Assembly: GCA_021772095.1 (NCBI GenBank)
Contig: JADYXR010000209.1
Coordinates: 1-64,000 of the forward strand
DNA from: Candidatus Obscuribacter sp.
GTDB taxonomy: Bacteria > Cyanobacteriota > Vampirovibrionia > Obscuribacterales > Obscuribacteraceae
Length of the DNA stretch: 64,000 nucleotides
Reading direction: 5' to 3'
The notes beneath the pieces are model-generated. The model searched no databases and was not told where the DNA came from. It was given only the letters and a program-made list of their open reading frames with translations. Below are positions 1 through 8,424 of the stretch, piece after piece. A program made the translations under genes and the position numbers. The stretch's first letter is position 1. Each line of letters starts with the position of its first letter.

Positions 1-23
1 ATACAGATTCAGACATTTAAGAT

Positions 24-296
24 CTAGTGACATTCAGCGACAGTCAAGCGGCAAATCTGTCTGACGCCAAGCGGCAAAAACCATTGTCGCTGATCAGTTC
101 CAAGACCATGACTGTCCGGCAATGAGAGGTCAAGAAGGACCACGTCGATGTTATTGCTGCCAAGGCATTCAACGGCTTGAGCCAGGCTTACTGCCGGGAT
201 AAAAGTGTAATCAGCCGAAGGCAGCAACTCCATTGTGTAGTGCGCATCGGGCAGATTGTCTTCCACCAAAAGAATTGTCGTCGAGCTAGGGTGCAT
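24..296 (-). pseudogene. truncated response-regulator receiver domain
   Basis: The first 60 or so residues are a clear receiver domain: the beta-1 strand ILLVEDN with its acidic pair, then VVLLDLSLPDSHGL carrying the phospho-acceptor Asp. After GLGT the similarity stops and only about 25 unrelated residues follow before TAG. The second half of the fold, with the switch Thr/Ser and the conserved Lys, is missing. I looked at the other two frames and neither continues the domain, so a single frameshift does not explain the loss. The lost part coincides with an inverted repeat at 34-93. The start ATG overlaps the end of the Rcp1-type regulator by 11 bases, so it was probably third in the kinase-regulator operon. 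It could still be expressed as a short protein, but it should not work as a normal receiver. Confidence 0.6.
34..93. repeat. inverted repeat enclosing two short direct repeats
   Basis: TCAGCGACA (34-42) is exactly complementary to TGTCGCTGA (85-93). Between them the 11-mer CAAGCGGCAAA occurs twice, at 45-55 and 68-78. The structure replaces the C-terminal half of the receiver gene above. It may be a rearrangement scar or a long-loop hairpin ending the operon. Confidence 0.5.
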
Positions 297-735
297 CTTC
301 GTTTGACCGGGGATAATTGACCGAATTGAACCAGAAGTGATCGATCGACTTTATCACGTTGGTAAACTGATTAAGATCTATCGGCTTAACTACGTAGCAA
401 CTCGCGCTCAGGTTGTAACTTCCCAGAATGTCTTCTTGTGCCTTTGATGTCGTTAAAATAACCACCGGAATCGTTTTCAGGTGTGGTATCTCTTTGATTT
501 CTTTGAGAAGTTCCCGACCATCTTTTTTTGGCATATTGAGGTCAAGGAGAATCAAATCTGGTCTGACTGCATTAGTGTGTTTTCCAGCAAGAAGCAAATA
601 GTCCATTGCCTCGAAACCATCTCGAACTACGGCTAGCTCGACCTCAATTTTTTCGTCCAGGAATATTTCGCGGATCATGGTGGCATCAGCGATGCTGTCT
701 TCCACCAATAGAACGTTTATCATCGTACTGGCCAT
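286..735 (-). CDS. Rcp1-type single-domain response regulator
   Basis: A 149-residue stand-alone receiver with no output domain. The acidic pocket is in LLVEDS, the phospho-acceptor Asp is in LILLDLNMPKKDG, the switch Thr in VILTTS, and the conserved Lys in VVKP. The inserted loop between helix 2 and strand 3 (LLLAGKHTNAVRPD) and the overall length are typical of the cyanobacterial Rcp1 family, which takes phosphate from phytochrome-like and other kinases. The gene begins one base after the stop of the upstream kinase, with GAGGGA about seven bases before the ATG, so the two are almost certainly co-transcribed and functionally paired. With no DNA-binding domain, it probably acts by protein contact or as a relay intermediate. 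Confidence 0.9.
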   Translation of the reverse strand: MASTMINVLLVEDSIADATMIREIFLDEKIEVELAVVRDGFEAMDYLLLAGKHTNAVRPDLILLDLNMPKKDGRELLKEIKEIPHLKTIPVVILTTSKAQEDILGSYNLSASCYVVKPIDLNQFTNVIKSIDHFWFNSVNYPRSNEDAP

Positions 736-736
736 T

Positions 737-2434
737 TCATTTTCCCTCGTTCATGACTGGAATAGTGAACTGAAAAGTCGCACCTTGCCCTGGCTCTGAC
801 ACCACTGTGATGTTTCCACCGTGTCTTGCAACCACCTTCTTGCATACAGCCAAACCGATTCCGCTGCCTACGTATTCCTCTTTTGTGTGTAATCTTTGAA
901 AAATCAAAAAGATTCGTTCTGCGAACTGAAGGTCCAGGCCAATGGCATTGTCGCTAACTTGAAACAGCCACATGTTGTCGTCTTTTGTCGCTGTGATTTC
1001 AATAACAACCGGCGACTGTCCACGAAACTTGATCGCGTTGGCAATCAAATTTTGAAACAGTTGCAGTATCTGCGATTTGTCACCGGATATCTCGGGTAGC
1101 TTCTGACAATTAATGGTGGCGGCTGACTCAGCAATAACCAACTGGAGATTTGCCAGAGCCATATCCACCACGTCCGAACAATTTACGGTCGAAAAGACTT
1201 GCTCTTTGGTTTGCAGTCGGCTGTATAGCAACAGGTCGTTAATCAGGTCTTGCATTCGCTTGGCGGCGTCCACAGCGAATCCGATAAATAGATCGGCTTT
1301 CTCGTCAAGCGTACCTTTGTATCGCTTCGAAAGTAGTTGGGTGTAATTTGATATAACCCGCAGTGGTTCTTGAAGATCGTGAGAGCAGATGTATGCGAAT
1401 TGTTGGAGCTCCTCGTTGGATCTTTCGAGTTCCATAACCTTTGAATTCAAAATTGATTCGGACTCGGCAAGCTCAAGGAGCCGTTCTACCACCCTGAGTT
1501 CTCTTTGCTCGTCAGCCTTTTCGATTTCCATCGCTTTGGATTGCAGAAGTTCTTTTGACGCGGCGAGCTCTGCAAAGCGCTCAGTCGCTCTCAACTCCCG
1601 CTGGAGATCCGATCTTTCAATCTCCATTACTTTAGTATTGAGCAGCTCTTTTGATTCGGCAAGCTCGGTAATGCGTTCTCTAACTTTGAGTTCGCGTTGC
1701 TCGTCTGCCGACTCGATTTCCATTACTTTTGATTGGAGCAATTGCTTGGATTCTGCCAGTTCGATGATTCTTTCTTGAACCCTCAGTTCCCGCTGCTCGT
1801 CAGCCTTTTCTAATTCGCTCACTTTAGACTCGAGCAATTCTTTAGAAGCGGCAAGTTCGACGATTCGCTCCTGGACGCGAAGTTCGCGTTGTTCGTCCGA
1901 TTTCTCAATTTCCAGCACTTTAGTGCGGAGCAATTCTTCCGCGTCGGCTACTTCGACGATTCGCTCCTGGACTTTGATTTCTCGATTTTCTCTATCGATC
2001 GACTGATTCTTAAGTGCGTTTTTTTGATCGCTGATATTTCGATTTATCTCCACCAGTCGATATGGTTGCCCGTCGGCATTGAACTTCACCGTCCATCTGC
2101 TGCGAACCGTAAGTGGCTCACCTGCTCTGGAAGTATGGCCCAACTCCCCGTCCCATCGTCCATTCAGGTGAGCTAAAGAAATAATTTCATCAGCATTTTG
2201 TGGATATTCGGTATGCAGAAGCTCATCATATTTAGTACCAAGCGCTTCCTTTGAAGCAAAGCCGTACAACTCTTCGGCTCCCTTGTTCCAGAGCTGAATT
2301 GAACCATCAATGTCGCGAACAACGACGGCATCGAATGTGAGGTCGAATACCTCAGCCTGAATGCTTTGCTTCTCTTCGTCACCAACGGCGGCAGATTGCG
2401 TCTGCCTCGATTTGTTTTGTTTTAAATTTGTCAT
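737..2434 (-). CDS. PAS-coiled coil-histidine kinase
   Basis: A soluble sensor kinase with no membrane segment. A PAS domain (about residues 27-140; VVVRDIDGSIQLWN, YGFASKEALG) is followed by six tandem 32-residue coiled-coil repeats (about 151-342). Next come a HisKA domain with SHDLQEPLR (His352 by this start) and a HATPase domain with the N box (NLIANAIKF) and G box (GSGIGLAVC). The HisKA/HATPase type matches cyanobacterial phytochrome-like kinases that pair with Rcp1 regulators, and such a regulator follows one base later. I chose the ATG at 2434. An in-frame GTG at 2503 would add 23 residues unlike the family and would place a strong palindrome (2463-2490) inside the gene. Neither start has an obvious Shine-Dalgarno sequence. 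Confidence 0.88.
   Translation of the reverse strand: MTNLKQNKSRQTQSAAVGDEEKQSIQAEVFDLTFDAVVVRDIDGSIQLWNKGAEELYGFASKEALGTKYDELLHTEYPQNADEIISLAHLNGRWDGELGHTSRAGEPLTVRSRWTVKFNADGQPYRLVEINRNISDQKNALKNQSIDRENREIKVQERIVEVADAEELLRTKVLEIEKSDEQRELRVQERIVELAASKELLESKVSELEKADEQRELRVQERIIELAESKQLLQSKVMEIESADEQRELKVRERITELAESKELLNTKVMEIERSDLQRELRATERFAELAASKELLQSKAMEIEKADEQRELRVVERLLELAESESILNSKVMELERSNEELQQFAYICSHDLQEPLRVISNYTQLLSKRYKGTLDEKADLFIGFAVDAAKRMQDLINDLLLYSRLQTKEQVFSTVNCSDVVDMALANLQLVIAESAATINCQKLPEISGDKSQILQLFQNLIANAIKFRGQSPVVIEITATKDDNMWLFQVSDNAIGLDLQFAERIFLIFQRLHTKEEYVGSGIGLAVCKKVVARHGGNITVVSEPGQGATFQFTIPVMNEGK
1409..1984 (-). repeat. six tandem 96-bp units encoding coiled-coil repeats
   Basis: Within the kinase gene, six consecutive 32-residue units can be aligned without gaps. 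The consensus is RELRVQERIxELAxSKELL followed by xSKVMEIEKADEQ. Each unit is 96 bp and all keep the ER, ELA, LL, K and E(I/L)E positions. Units differ by several substitutions, so the array is old enough to have diverged but has kept its exact period. Confidence 0.9.
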
Positions 2435-2774
2435 GCTATCTGCAAGGAATGGGAAATGATTTTCACCGCAACGCAACGTTGCTGCGGTGATAAACACGTT
2501 CACAGGGGAATGACTTCTCAGACTAAACAGTTCTCAGACGGCATAGTTCGCAGCGCGATTTAATCTAAATCAGCTGAAGCATGAGCGGGTCTCCATATTT
2601 TCTATACCACGAATTGGTCGGAATGCACGGTATTGGAAGAAATGACTATTCTTGCAGAAACCTTGCCGACACGCATCCCTTAAACTCCGAAGCCATTTTC
2701 ACCCTGTCTGTGCCGTGCACCGTAGTGAACTGGTCATAATTGACTGACACTATATGCAGTATCGAAGCAAAGTG
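2435..2774. other. intergenic region upstream of the kinase
   Basis: This 340-base stretch lies between the kinase start and the end of the DUF4185-like gene. Apart from the palindrome at 2463-2490 I see no convincing gene, RNA or promoter. It should contain the promoter of the kinase operon and the 3' end of the DUF4185 operon, but no good -35/-10 pair stood out. Confidence 0.4.
2463..2490. promoter_or_regulatory. 28-bp imperfect palindrome, candidate operator
   Basis: Arms TCACCGCA (2463-2470) and TGCGGTGA (2483-2490) are perfectly complementary. They flank a second palindrome, GCAACGTTGC (2473-2482), with an extra AC on one side. It sits 29-56 bases upstream of the kinase ATG, in the likely 5' leader, and could be an operator or a leader hairpin. 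Confidence 0.45.
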
Positions 2775-3962
2775 TTACTTCGACTTCAGTTTGACTCGAA
2801 TTGCCTGGGGAAAATAGATGCTGGCGTCTTTATAGTGCATTTTGTTGTCTTTAGAATTTCTGCAGTACGTCACTACCAATTCTCCTGGCTCGCGCGCCAG
2901 TTCTTGATGCGCCTTAGCGCTGTACAAAAGAATGCCATCGTCTTTTTCCGGGCAATCGTAAATCTTGATTCGATCACTCCACGGTCCTTGTGGTGCCATC
3001 GCGTGACGGATGAAAATTTCCTTGCTGAGTGGTGGCATGTAGACTGCAATGAAACCAGGAATTCCATCGACTCTCGTAACAGACATCTCCGGCGCGGCGT
3101 CTGGGAAAATTATGGTGCTGCCTTTCGGATTTAAAACCCAGTCGCTGTCCCGCTCTCGTGAGGCGATCGAATTGGTTTCCGCTCCATTGTTTTTGTAGTA
3201 TTCAATTTTATTGAAGTGATGATTTTTGAAATCGTCTTTCGACAAACGACAGAGTATCGCTGGGTGCGCGTTAAGTCCGTCCTGACGAGAGCGATCGCTG
3301 CAATAAATGTAAACATGTTTGTCATCGCATATGGTGGCAGTTCCGTATTCCAATTTTTCCGCGTCATTGCCGAGGTCGGAATACCTCATCTGCCACTCGG
3401 CCGAAGGAGCCAAGGGATTGTCGATCCTGACTACACAATCAGAGACTGTACGAAATTGGAACGGCTCTGGTTTCGATTTTTCAGCCGTTATCTTGTGAAG
3501 GAAAACAAAAAGCTTTTCATCTAGCGCGATACCATCTCCCGGCCAGAAGTAGAATTTTGGCTCTTCGGACTTCCATAACGACAACGGTGGGTCACCTGGA
3601 CTCCAGAGAAACTGCAGTGGATGTAACCTTTTTCCTTTCGCTATTGACTGAATTGCTGCTGAATTATTGATCATTGCGCAGTTAGCTGATCGCCTATTCC
3701 CATCGATTCGGCCTATCCATGTGTCGCCAAAAGTCCAAATGGTTTTTGTCGTACTCAGAGGGATTGAATATGCCCCATCTGCGCCTATCCATCCTCCGCT
3801 AGATCTTCGAAAAAGCGAATCCAGTTCCGGATAGGGCTTTATATTTTCTATCGTCACAGAGGCACTATCAGCGGTGTCTGGTTTATTTGACACTTGCGCA
3901 GCGCACACCGGTAGAAAGGACGCGATGAGCCAGAGACTAAGGGCGCCTTTGAATGGTTTCAA
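2775..3962 (-). CDS. secreted DUF4185-like beta-propeller protein
   Basis: A 395-residue protein with an N-terminal signal sequence (LWLIASFLPVCAAQ). It then has the typical opening of the DUF4185/DUF5005 family: GWIGADGAYSIPL and TIWTFGDTWIG near residues 57-82. These proteins form a five-bladed propeller related to glycoside-hydrolase folds; a substrate is not known. Later motifs (FYFWPGDGIAL, YGTATICDDKHVYIYC, GPWSDRIKIYDCP) fit repeated blades. It begins at TTG only 20 bases after the FtsH-like gene and lacks a clear Shine-Dalgarno sequence, so translation is probably coupled to that gene. Enzyme activity cannot be predicted from the sequence. Confidence 0.7.
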   Translation of the reverse strand: MKPFKGALSLWLIASFLPVCAAQVSNKPDTADSASVTIENIKPYPELDSLFRRSSGGWIGADGAYSIPLSTTKTIWTFGDTWIGRIDGNRRSANCAMINNSAAIQSIAKGKRLHPLQFLWSPGDPPLSLWKSEEPKFYFWPGDGIALDEKLFVFLHKITAEKSKPEPFQFRTVSDCVVRIDNPLAPSAEWQMRYSDLGNDAEKLEYGTATICDDKHVYIYCSDRSRQDGLNAHPAILCRLSKDDFKNHHFNKIEYYKNNGAETNSIASRERDSDWVLNPKGSTIIFPDAAPEMSVTRVDGIPGFIAVYMPPLSKEIFIRHAMAPQGPWSDRIKIYDCPEKDDGILLYSAKAHQELAREPGELVVTYCRNSKDNKMHYKDASIYFPQAIRVKLKSK

Positions 3963-3982
3963 GTGTTGCTGTGATGGAATGA

Positions 3983-6900
3983 CTATTCGGCTGGATTGAT
4001 GTCCGATTTTGGCGGGTCTAAATCTTTAGAAGTAGCTCCATTGGGATCCGGAGAACCGGACTTCATAGTGCCGTTTCCATTAGTTCCGGCCTTTCTTTTA
4101 GAGATCCCGCTTAAACCTGCAATGAAGTTCAAATCGATTACAGGCTTGGTGCCAACCAACTTGCGCTCCGACAGCGTTGCAATTTCCGCGTTGATTTCCT
4201 CAAGCGTTTTTTCGGGTTCCAAAATAGCGACGATATCTTTGAAATAAAGCGTTTCTTTCTCCATCAACGCTGCCGCCATTTTGTCTAGTTCGGCACGTTT
4301 CGTGCGCAATAAACTGTTCACATTTTCAAGACATCCGTCAACAATTTTCTTGATTTCGAGTTCAATTTCACGCTCTGTTTCCGCTGATGCTCCGCGGTTA
4401 TCGGTGTATTCGCCAAATGCGGCATCAGTGTTGAACACGAATGAACCCATACCCCAGTTACGGACCATTCTGGACGCAGTGTGGGCGACATGGGTCAAGT
4501 CAGAAGACACTCCCTGGGCGTTGGTGTCGCGAATAATGTGTTCAGCGACATACCCGCCCAATGAGACCTCGATATCAGAGAGTAGCTCCATTTTGTTTTT
4601 GACGTGGTGCATATAATCATCTTTCGCGACTGACCACATATAGCCTAAGGCGTGCCCACTAGGAATAATCGTGACGACTTGAATGCGTTCCAGCAAGTCA
4701 CGATAGTAGGAGACAATCGCGTGTCCAGCCTCGTGATAAGCGGTTTTCCACAGATCATCCAGAACAATGTGCTGGCTTCTGTGAGCGCCAAAGTGGACTC
4801 GTTGTATTGCCTTAATCATGTCGATCTGATTGATTTCCAGTCGACCATTTCGAATTGCAATTAAACCGGCTTCGTTGACTATGTTGGCTAGATTTGCGCC
4901 GGAATCAAACACCGTCATTCTTGCGATTTCCAGTACGTTGACTGAATCGTCCATCTCGAGTTCTTTCAAGTAATGTCCGAGAATAGCTTCTCGTCCCTCT
5001 AAGTTAGGCAGGGGAACTTCGATTCTTCGATCAAAGCGACCCGCTCTGAGCAAGGCGTCATCCAGCAAATCCGGGTTGTTGGTTGCACCAATGGTGAGTA
5101 CTTTGTGTTTCCCAAAGCCATCCATTTCCACAAGAAGTTGGTTCAACGTCACGTTGAATTCGTGTTGACCCCCAGCGCCTGTATCCTGAATTCTTTTCGC
5201 TCCTACCGAATCGATTTCATCAATGAAAACGATTGCTGGTTGACCACTACGACGGGCCTGCTCGTAGATAGCGCGCACTCTCTGGGCGCCGAGTCCTACC
5301 CACTTTTGAACGAAGTCTGTTCCTGCAATTGAGTAGAAAGCGACGCCCGCTTCGTTAGCGATTGCTTTTGCCAACATTGTTTTCCCCGTGCCCGGTGATC
5401 CCACTAAGAGCACACCTTTTGGAGATTTCAGACCGCTCTTCTCAACAAGATCTGCGTTTTTGAGAAGTGCCACCACTTCGGCTGCTTCAGCTTTCGCCTC
5501 ATCCATACCTTTGATGTCATCGAGTTTAACGTCCAGATCCGGAACTCTCGATAAGTTCATTCCACTGGTGTTGAGCTTATGTCCAGCGCCTACAGACATT
5601 CGACGTGCTGCTTCTTCGAGGTCCTCCTCATCAACTCTGTCTTTCTTCTTGCGAACGGCAAGAATTGCGGCTTCGTTAACTGTGGCTTGAATATCGGATC
5701 CTGAAAAGTTGAACGATAGCTTGGCTAGTTTGTCTAAATCTTGTTCCGATTCCAACTTGATCTTCTTCAGATAGCGTTCAAAAATTTTCTTTCTGGCTTC
5801 GGCGTCGGGCAAACCAATGTAGAGTTTACGGTCGAATCTACCGGTTCTAAGGAAGGCCGGATCAAGTTCTTGTTCCTGGTTGGTGGCGCCAATGGTGATC
5901 ACATTACTGCGGCCAATGCCGTCTAGTTCGACCAGTATCTGGTTCAGTTCAGTTGTGCGATTATTACCTTGTTCGGTCATGGTTCCAGCGAGGGCGTCAA
6001 TTTCATCGATGAAAATGATCGCTGCTGGACTCTTTCTCGCCTGGCTGTAAAGGTTGCGTATTCTCGCTGCACCTTCGCCGCGAAACATGCTTTTGAAGTA
6101 GGTCGCAGAAATTCCAAAGAACGGCACGCCAGCTTCGTTTGCAATCGCTTTAGCTAGCATGGTTTTGCCAACTCCGGGCATCCCCACCATCATAATTCCT
6201 TTGGGCAAGTAAGCGCCGATCTTCCGCAGTTCTTCACCACGTTTCAGGAAGTCAATGATTTCACTGATGTCTTGTTTCACTTCGTCGATGCCGACAACGT
6301 CATCCAGTCGAATAGTCGGGTCGTGAGTGATAAGCTCCACACCTGACGTGAGTGTCCTTTCTTGACCCACTGAGATGTTATCCAAGGCCGACTTGATCAT
6401 CTCTGTGGTGACATGATTCGGACCGTTGGGGCGTCTGGAAAGCAGTGCCGCTTCGTTGACCACATTGGCAATATCTGCAGGAGAGTAGTTAGCCGTCAAC
6501 ATAACTATTTCGTCGATGTCGATTTCGCCGCAAACAACTTTGCTTAAATAATACGTAAACAGAAGCTTTCGCTCTTCCGGTGAAGGAAGTTGGAAGTAAA
6601 TTCTTCTATCCATTCGACCAGCGCGCATCAGTGCTGGGTCGAGCATGCCATCATTGTTGGTGGCACCAATGACGAGCAGTTTTGATCCATGGAATCCATC
6701 CATCTCAGTGAGGAGCGTATTCAGAGTCATGTTCATATCTGACTGAGCGCCGACTCCGGTGTCAGACTGTCGACGAGATCCCATGGACTCGATTTCGTCG
6801 ATGAACAAGATCGCTCGTTCGTGAGATTTTAGTTTTCGGAAAAGAGTTTTTAGTTTTAGTGTACCGAGACCGAAAATCAAACCGCTCATGCTAGCGCCAT

Positions 6901-7396
6901 CGACTACGTAAAACGGCACACCGACTTCGTTGGCGATGGCTCGTGCAAAAAGAGTTTTACCAACACCAGGTGGTCCGACAAAAAGCATTCCTTTGGGAAC
7001 GTCAGCACCTGACTCCATATAGTGTTGGCTGTTTTGCAGAATGTCTATCACTTCCCTGATCTCGGTTCTTGCCTTATCGTTACCGATCAGCTCTGCAAGG
7101 GACTTTGGTGCTTTGGGATTAATGGGAGGATCTTTGAATAAGAATTTGAACGTCTTGCGCCAAACACTTTTCGGCGCTTTCGAATCGGCACGTGGTGGCA
7201 GTGGAAATATGATGCTGAGCAATATGTAGAACTGCATAATAATCATTAGAGCGCCAAAAATGGCGGCACCAACGATTGTTATCACCGAGTATTTCAGCAG
7301 CGCAGGAAACGATGCGAAGGGATTCCAAAATTGCGCAGTGAATATCAGCACGGCGGTCCATGCTATCAAGAGTGTCCATTTCGCCCAGTTTTTCAT
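3983..7396 (-). CDS. FtsH-like membrane protease with three AAA+ modules
   Basis: A 1137-residue protein, nearly twice the usual 600-650 of FtsH. Two membrane segments (about 5-22 and 36-65) are joined by a very short loop, so the periplasmic domain of FtsH is absent. Three complete AAA+ modules follow. Walker A is at 141-148 (GPPGVGKT), 405-412 (GMPGVGKT) and 666-673 (GSPGTGKT). Walker B is at about 196-203, 460-467 and 722-729. Each module keeps GATN sensor-1 and a second region of homology (RAGRMDRR, RTGRFDRK, RAGRFDRR). One M41 zinc-peptidase domain follows, with HEAGH at 888-892 and a likely third ligand Asp966 in SSDL. The pore loop is FtsH-like in module 3 (WVGLGA), altered in module 2 (FRGEGA) and divergent in module 1. 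The C-terminal 50 residues are low-complexity. The ATG has AGGA just upstream. It lies in an operon with a small secreted protein and a DUF4185 protein. Confidence 0.93.
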   Translation of the reverse strand: MKNWAKWTLLIAWTAVLIFTAQFWNPFASFPALLKYSVITIVGAAIFGALMIIMQFYILLSIIFPLPPRADSKAPKSVWRKTFKFLFKDPPINPKAPKSLAELIGNDKARTEIREVIDILQNSQHYMESGADVPKGMLFVGPPGVGKTLFARAIANEVGVPFYVVDGASMSGLIFGLGTLKLKTLFRKLKSHERAILFIDEIESMGSRRQSDTGVGAQSDMNMTLNTLLTEMDGFHGSKLLVIGATNNDGMLDPALMRAGRMDRRIYFQLPSPEERKLLFTYYLSKVVCGEIDIDEIVMLTANYSPADIANVVNEAALLSRRPNGPNHVTTEMIKSALDNISVGQERTLTSGVELITHDPTIRLDDVVGIDEVKQDISEIIDFLKRGEELRKIGAYLPKGIMMVGMPGVGKTMLAKAIANEAGVPFFGISATYFKSMFRGEGAARIRNLYSQARKSPAAIIFIDEIDALAGTMTEQGNNRTTELNQILVELDGIGRSNVITIGATNQEQELDPAFLRTGRFDRKLYIGLPDAEARKKIFERYLKKIKLESEQDLDKLAKLSFNFSGSDIQATVNEAAILAVRKKKDRVDEEDLEEAARRMSVGAGHKLNTSGMNLSRVPDLDVKLDDIKGMDEAKAEAAEVVALLKNADLVEKSGLKSPKGVLLVGSPGTGKTMLAKAIANEAGVAFYSIAGTDFVQKWVGLGAQRVRAIYEQARRSGQPAIVFIDEIDSVGAKRIQDTGAGGQHEFNVTLNQLLVEMDGFGKHKVLTIGATNNPDLLDDALLRAGRFDRRIEVPLPNLEGREAILGHYLKELEMDDSVNVLEIARMTVFDSGANLANIVNEAGLIAIRNGRLEINQIDMIKAIQRVHFGAHRSQHIVLDDLWKTAYHEAGHAIVSYYRDLLERIQVVTIIPSGHALGYMWSVAKDDYMHHVKNKMELLSDIEVSLGGYVAEHIIRDTNAQGVSSDLTHVAHTASRMVRNWGMGSFVFNTDAAFGEYTDNRGASAETEREIELEIKKIVDGCLENVNSLLRTKRAELDKMAAALMEKETLYFKDIVAILEPEKTLEEINAEIATLSERKLVGTKPVIDLNFIAGLSGISKRKAGTNGNGTMKSGSPDPNGATSKDLDPPKSDINPAE

Positions 7397-7427
7397 GTTC
7401 CTATCCTGTTTCGTTGCAATTAAATAG

Positions 7428-7691
7428 TTAGTGAATACGTCCCATTTGTGGGAAATCTATTTGCTCTTTAGTTTCGTCGTTTACTACGCTATCGGGCATC
7501 GTGTGCGCTCTATAGCCATCTACCATGAAAAATTCACCGACCAATCCGGAGTCAGTGATTACTGCTCCGATTGCCGCAGGTTTTATTTCGCTGAGAATGC
7601 CAGGCTTCATCGGCTGCGGCTGAGACGTGTTCCCAGCCATAGCTGTTGCTATGCTCAGCACAATGATAGTAACGATAATGTAATTTCTCAC
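7428..7691 (-). CDS. small secreted protein of unknown function
   Basis: An 87-residue protein with a clean signal peptide (IIVTIIVLSIATAMAG). The mature part of about 68 residues is rich in Pro, Asp and Gly and matches no family I know. The GTG start has GGGG about ten bases upstream. It is 31 bases before the three-AAA FtsH gene on the same strand, so it is likely the first gene of that operon. It could be a substrate or partner of the protease, but that is only a guess from position. A competing frame on the other strand has no signal peptide or ribosome site. Confidence 0.6.
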   Translation of the reverse strand: MRNYIIVTIIVLSIATAMAGNTSQPQPMKPGILSEIKPAAIGAVITDSGLVGEFFMVDGYRAHTMPDSVVNDETKEQIDFPQMGRIH

Positions 7692-7809
7692 TTATGCTGC
7701 CCCGTAAAGACCGATCCGATGCGGCTTTTGGAAGGTCGACTCTTAAACTATAACTTTAAAAGCTGGAAAATTTCGAATTGACGCGTTTTCCATCCAGCGC
7801 GCGGTTTGC

Positions 7810-8343
7810 TTACATCGATGTTGGCGAATCGGGAACGGTTATCTGATTTTGACTTAGCCAGCTGCGCATCTCAGTGAAGGAACGAGCTCCGGATGTCGAG
7901 TCCATCTTATGTCCGTCCACGAATAATGCGAAAGCTGGGACGCCTTTAATCTCATATCTCTCGGCTAGTGCAGTGCTTTTGGCTGCATTGATTTTGCATA
8001 TTCGAAAAACTCCCTGGCCGTTATAAGCTAACTGACCAAGGACTGGAGCCATTTTTACACAGTGTGGACAATTATCAGTGTAGAACTCGATTAAAACAGG
8101 CTCTCTTGAATCCAGCACATAACCCTGAAACGATCCTTCATCGATGTCGACTACAAGTTCTTGCCCTAATTGCCCTTGCGGATTAAGAGCAGCGTTTCCG
8201 ATAGGATTTTGCATGCCTCCACCGCCGGTGCCACCTGGTGTTCCAGATGCTGCCGAAGCTACGCCCGAATCCAGACCTTGAAACTGGTTCCACAGGCTCC
8301 CTACCACAAGGGCGATAAGAAAACCGGCAAACATCTCTTTCAT
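7810..8343 (-). CDS. membrane-anchored thioredoxin-like protein
   Basis: A 177-residue protein. Residues 1-20 form a signal or anchor (FAGFLIALVVGSLW), residues 30-60 are a Gly/Asn/Pro-rich linker, and the rest is a thioredoxin fold. The active site is CPHC within FYTDNCPHCVKMAPVL, followed by the cis-Pro motif GVPAF. The CPHC dipeptide differs from the CGPC of the two neighbouring thioredoxins and resembles DsbA-type redox centres. It probably handles disulfides outside the cytoplasm. The ATG has GAGG eight bases upstream; a terminator follows the upstream fasciclin gene, so this gene likely has its own promoter. Confidence 0.85.
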   Translation of the reverse strand: MKEMFAGFLIALVVGSLWNQFQGLDSGVASAASGTPGGTGGGGMQNPIGNAALNPQGQLGQELVVDIDEGSFQGYVLDSREPVLIEFYTDNCPHCVKMAPVLGQLAYNGQGVFRICKINAAKSTALAERYEIKGVPAFALFVDGHKMDSTSGARSFTEMRSWLSQNQITVPDSPTSM

Positions 8344-8361
8344 TGTCCATCCTCAAAAAAC

Positions 8362-8387
8362 AAAGGTAGGTCCGAGGACCTACCTTT
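8362..8387 (-). terminator. terminator after the fasciclin gene
   Basis: Perfect 12-bp arms (8362-8373 and 8376-8387) with a two-base centre. On the minus strand the stem is followed by GTTTTTTG. It lies between the fasciclin stop and the next start, as expected for a Rho-independent terminator. Confidence 0.85.
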
Positions 8388-8424
8388 AATATTCCCATAC
8401 AGTGCGAACTTGCGCACGATTTTA

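Noticed and set aside
1389..1778. Ser/Leu-rich frame on the plus strand
   Set aside because: It is the antisense of the coiled-coil repeats and mirrors their period.
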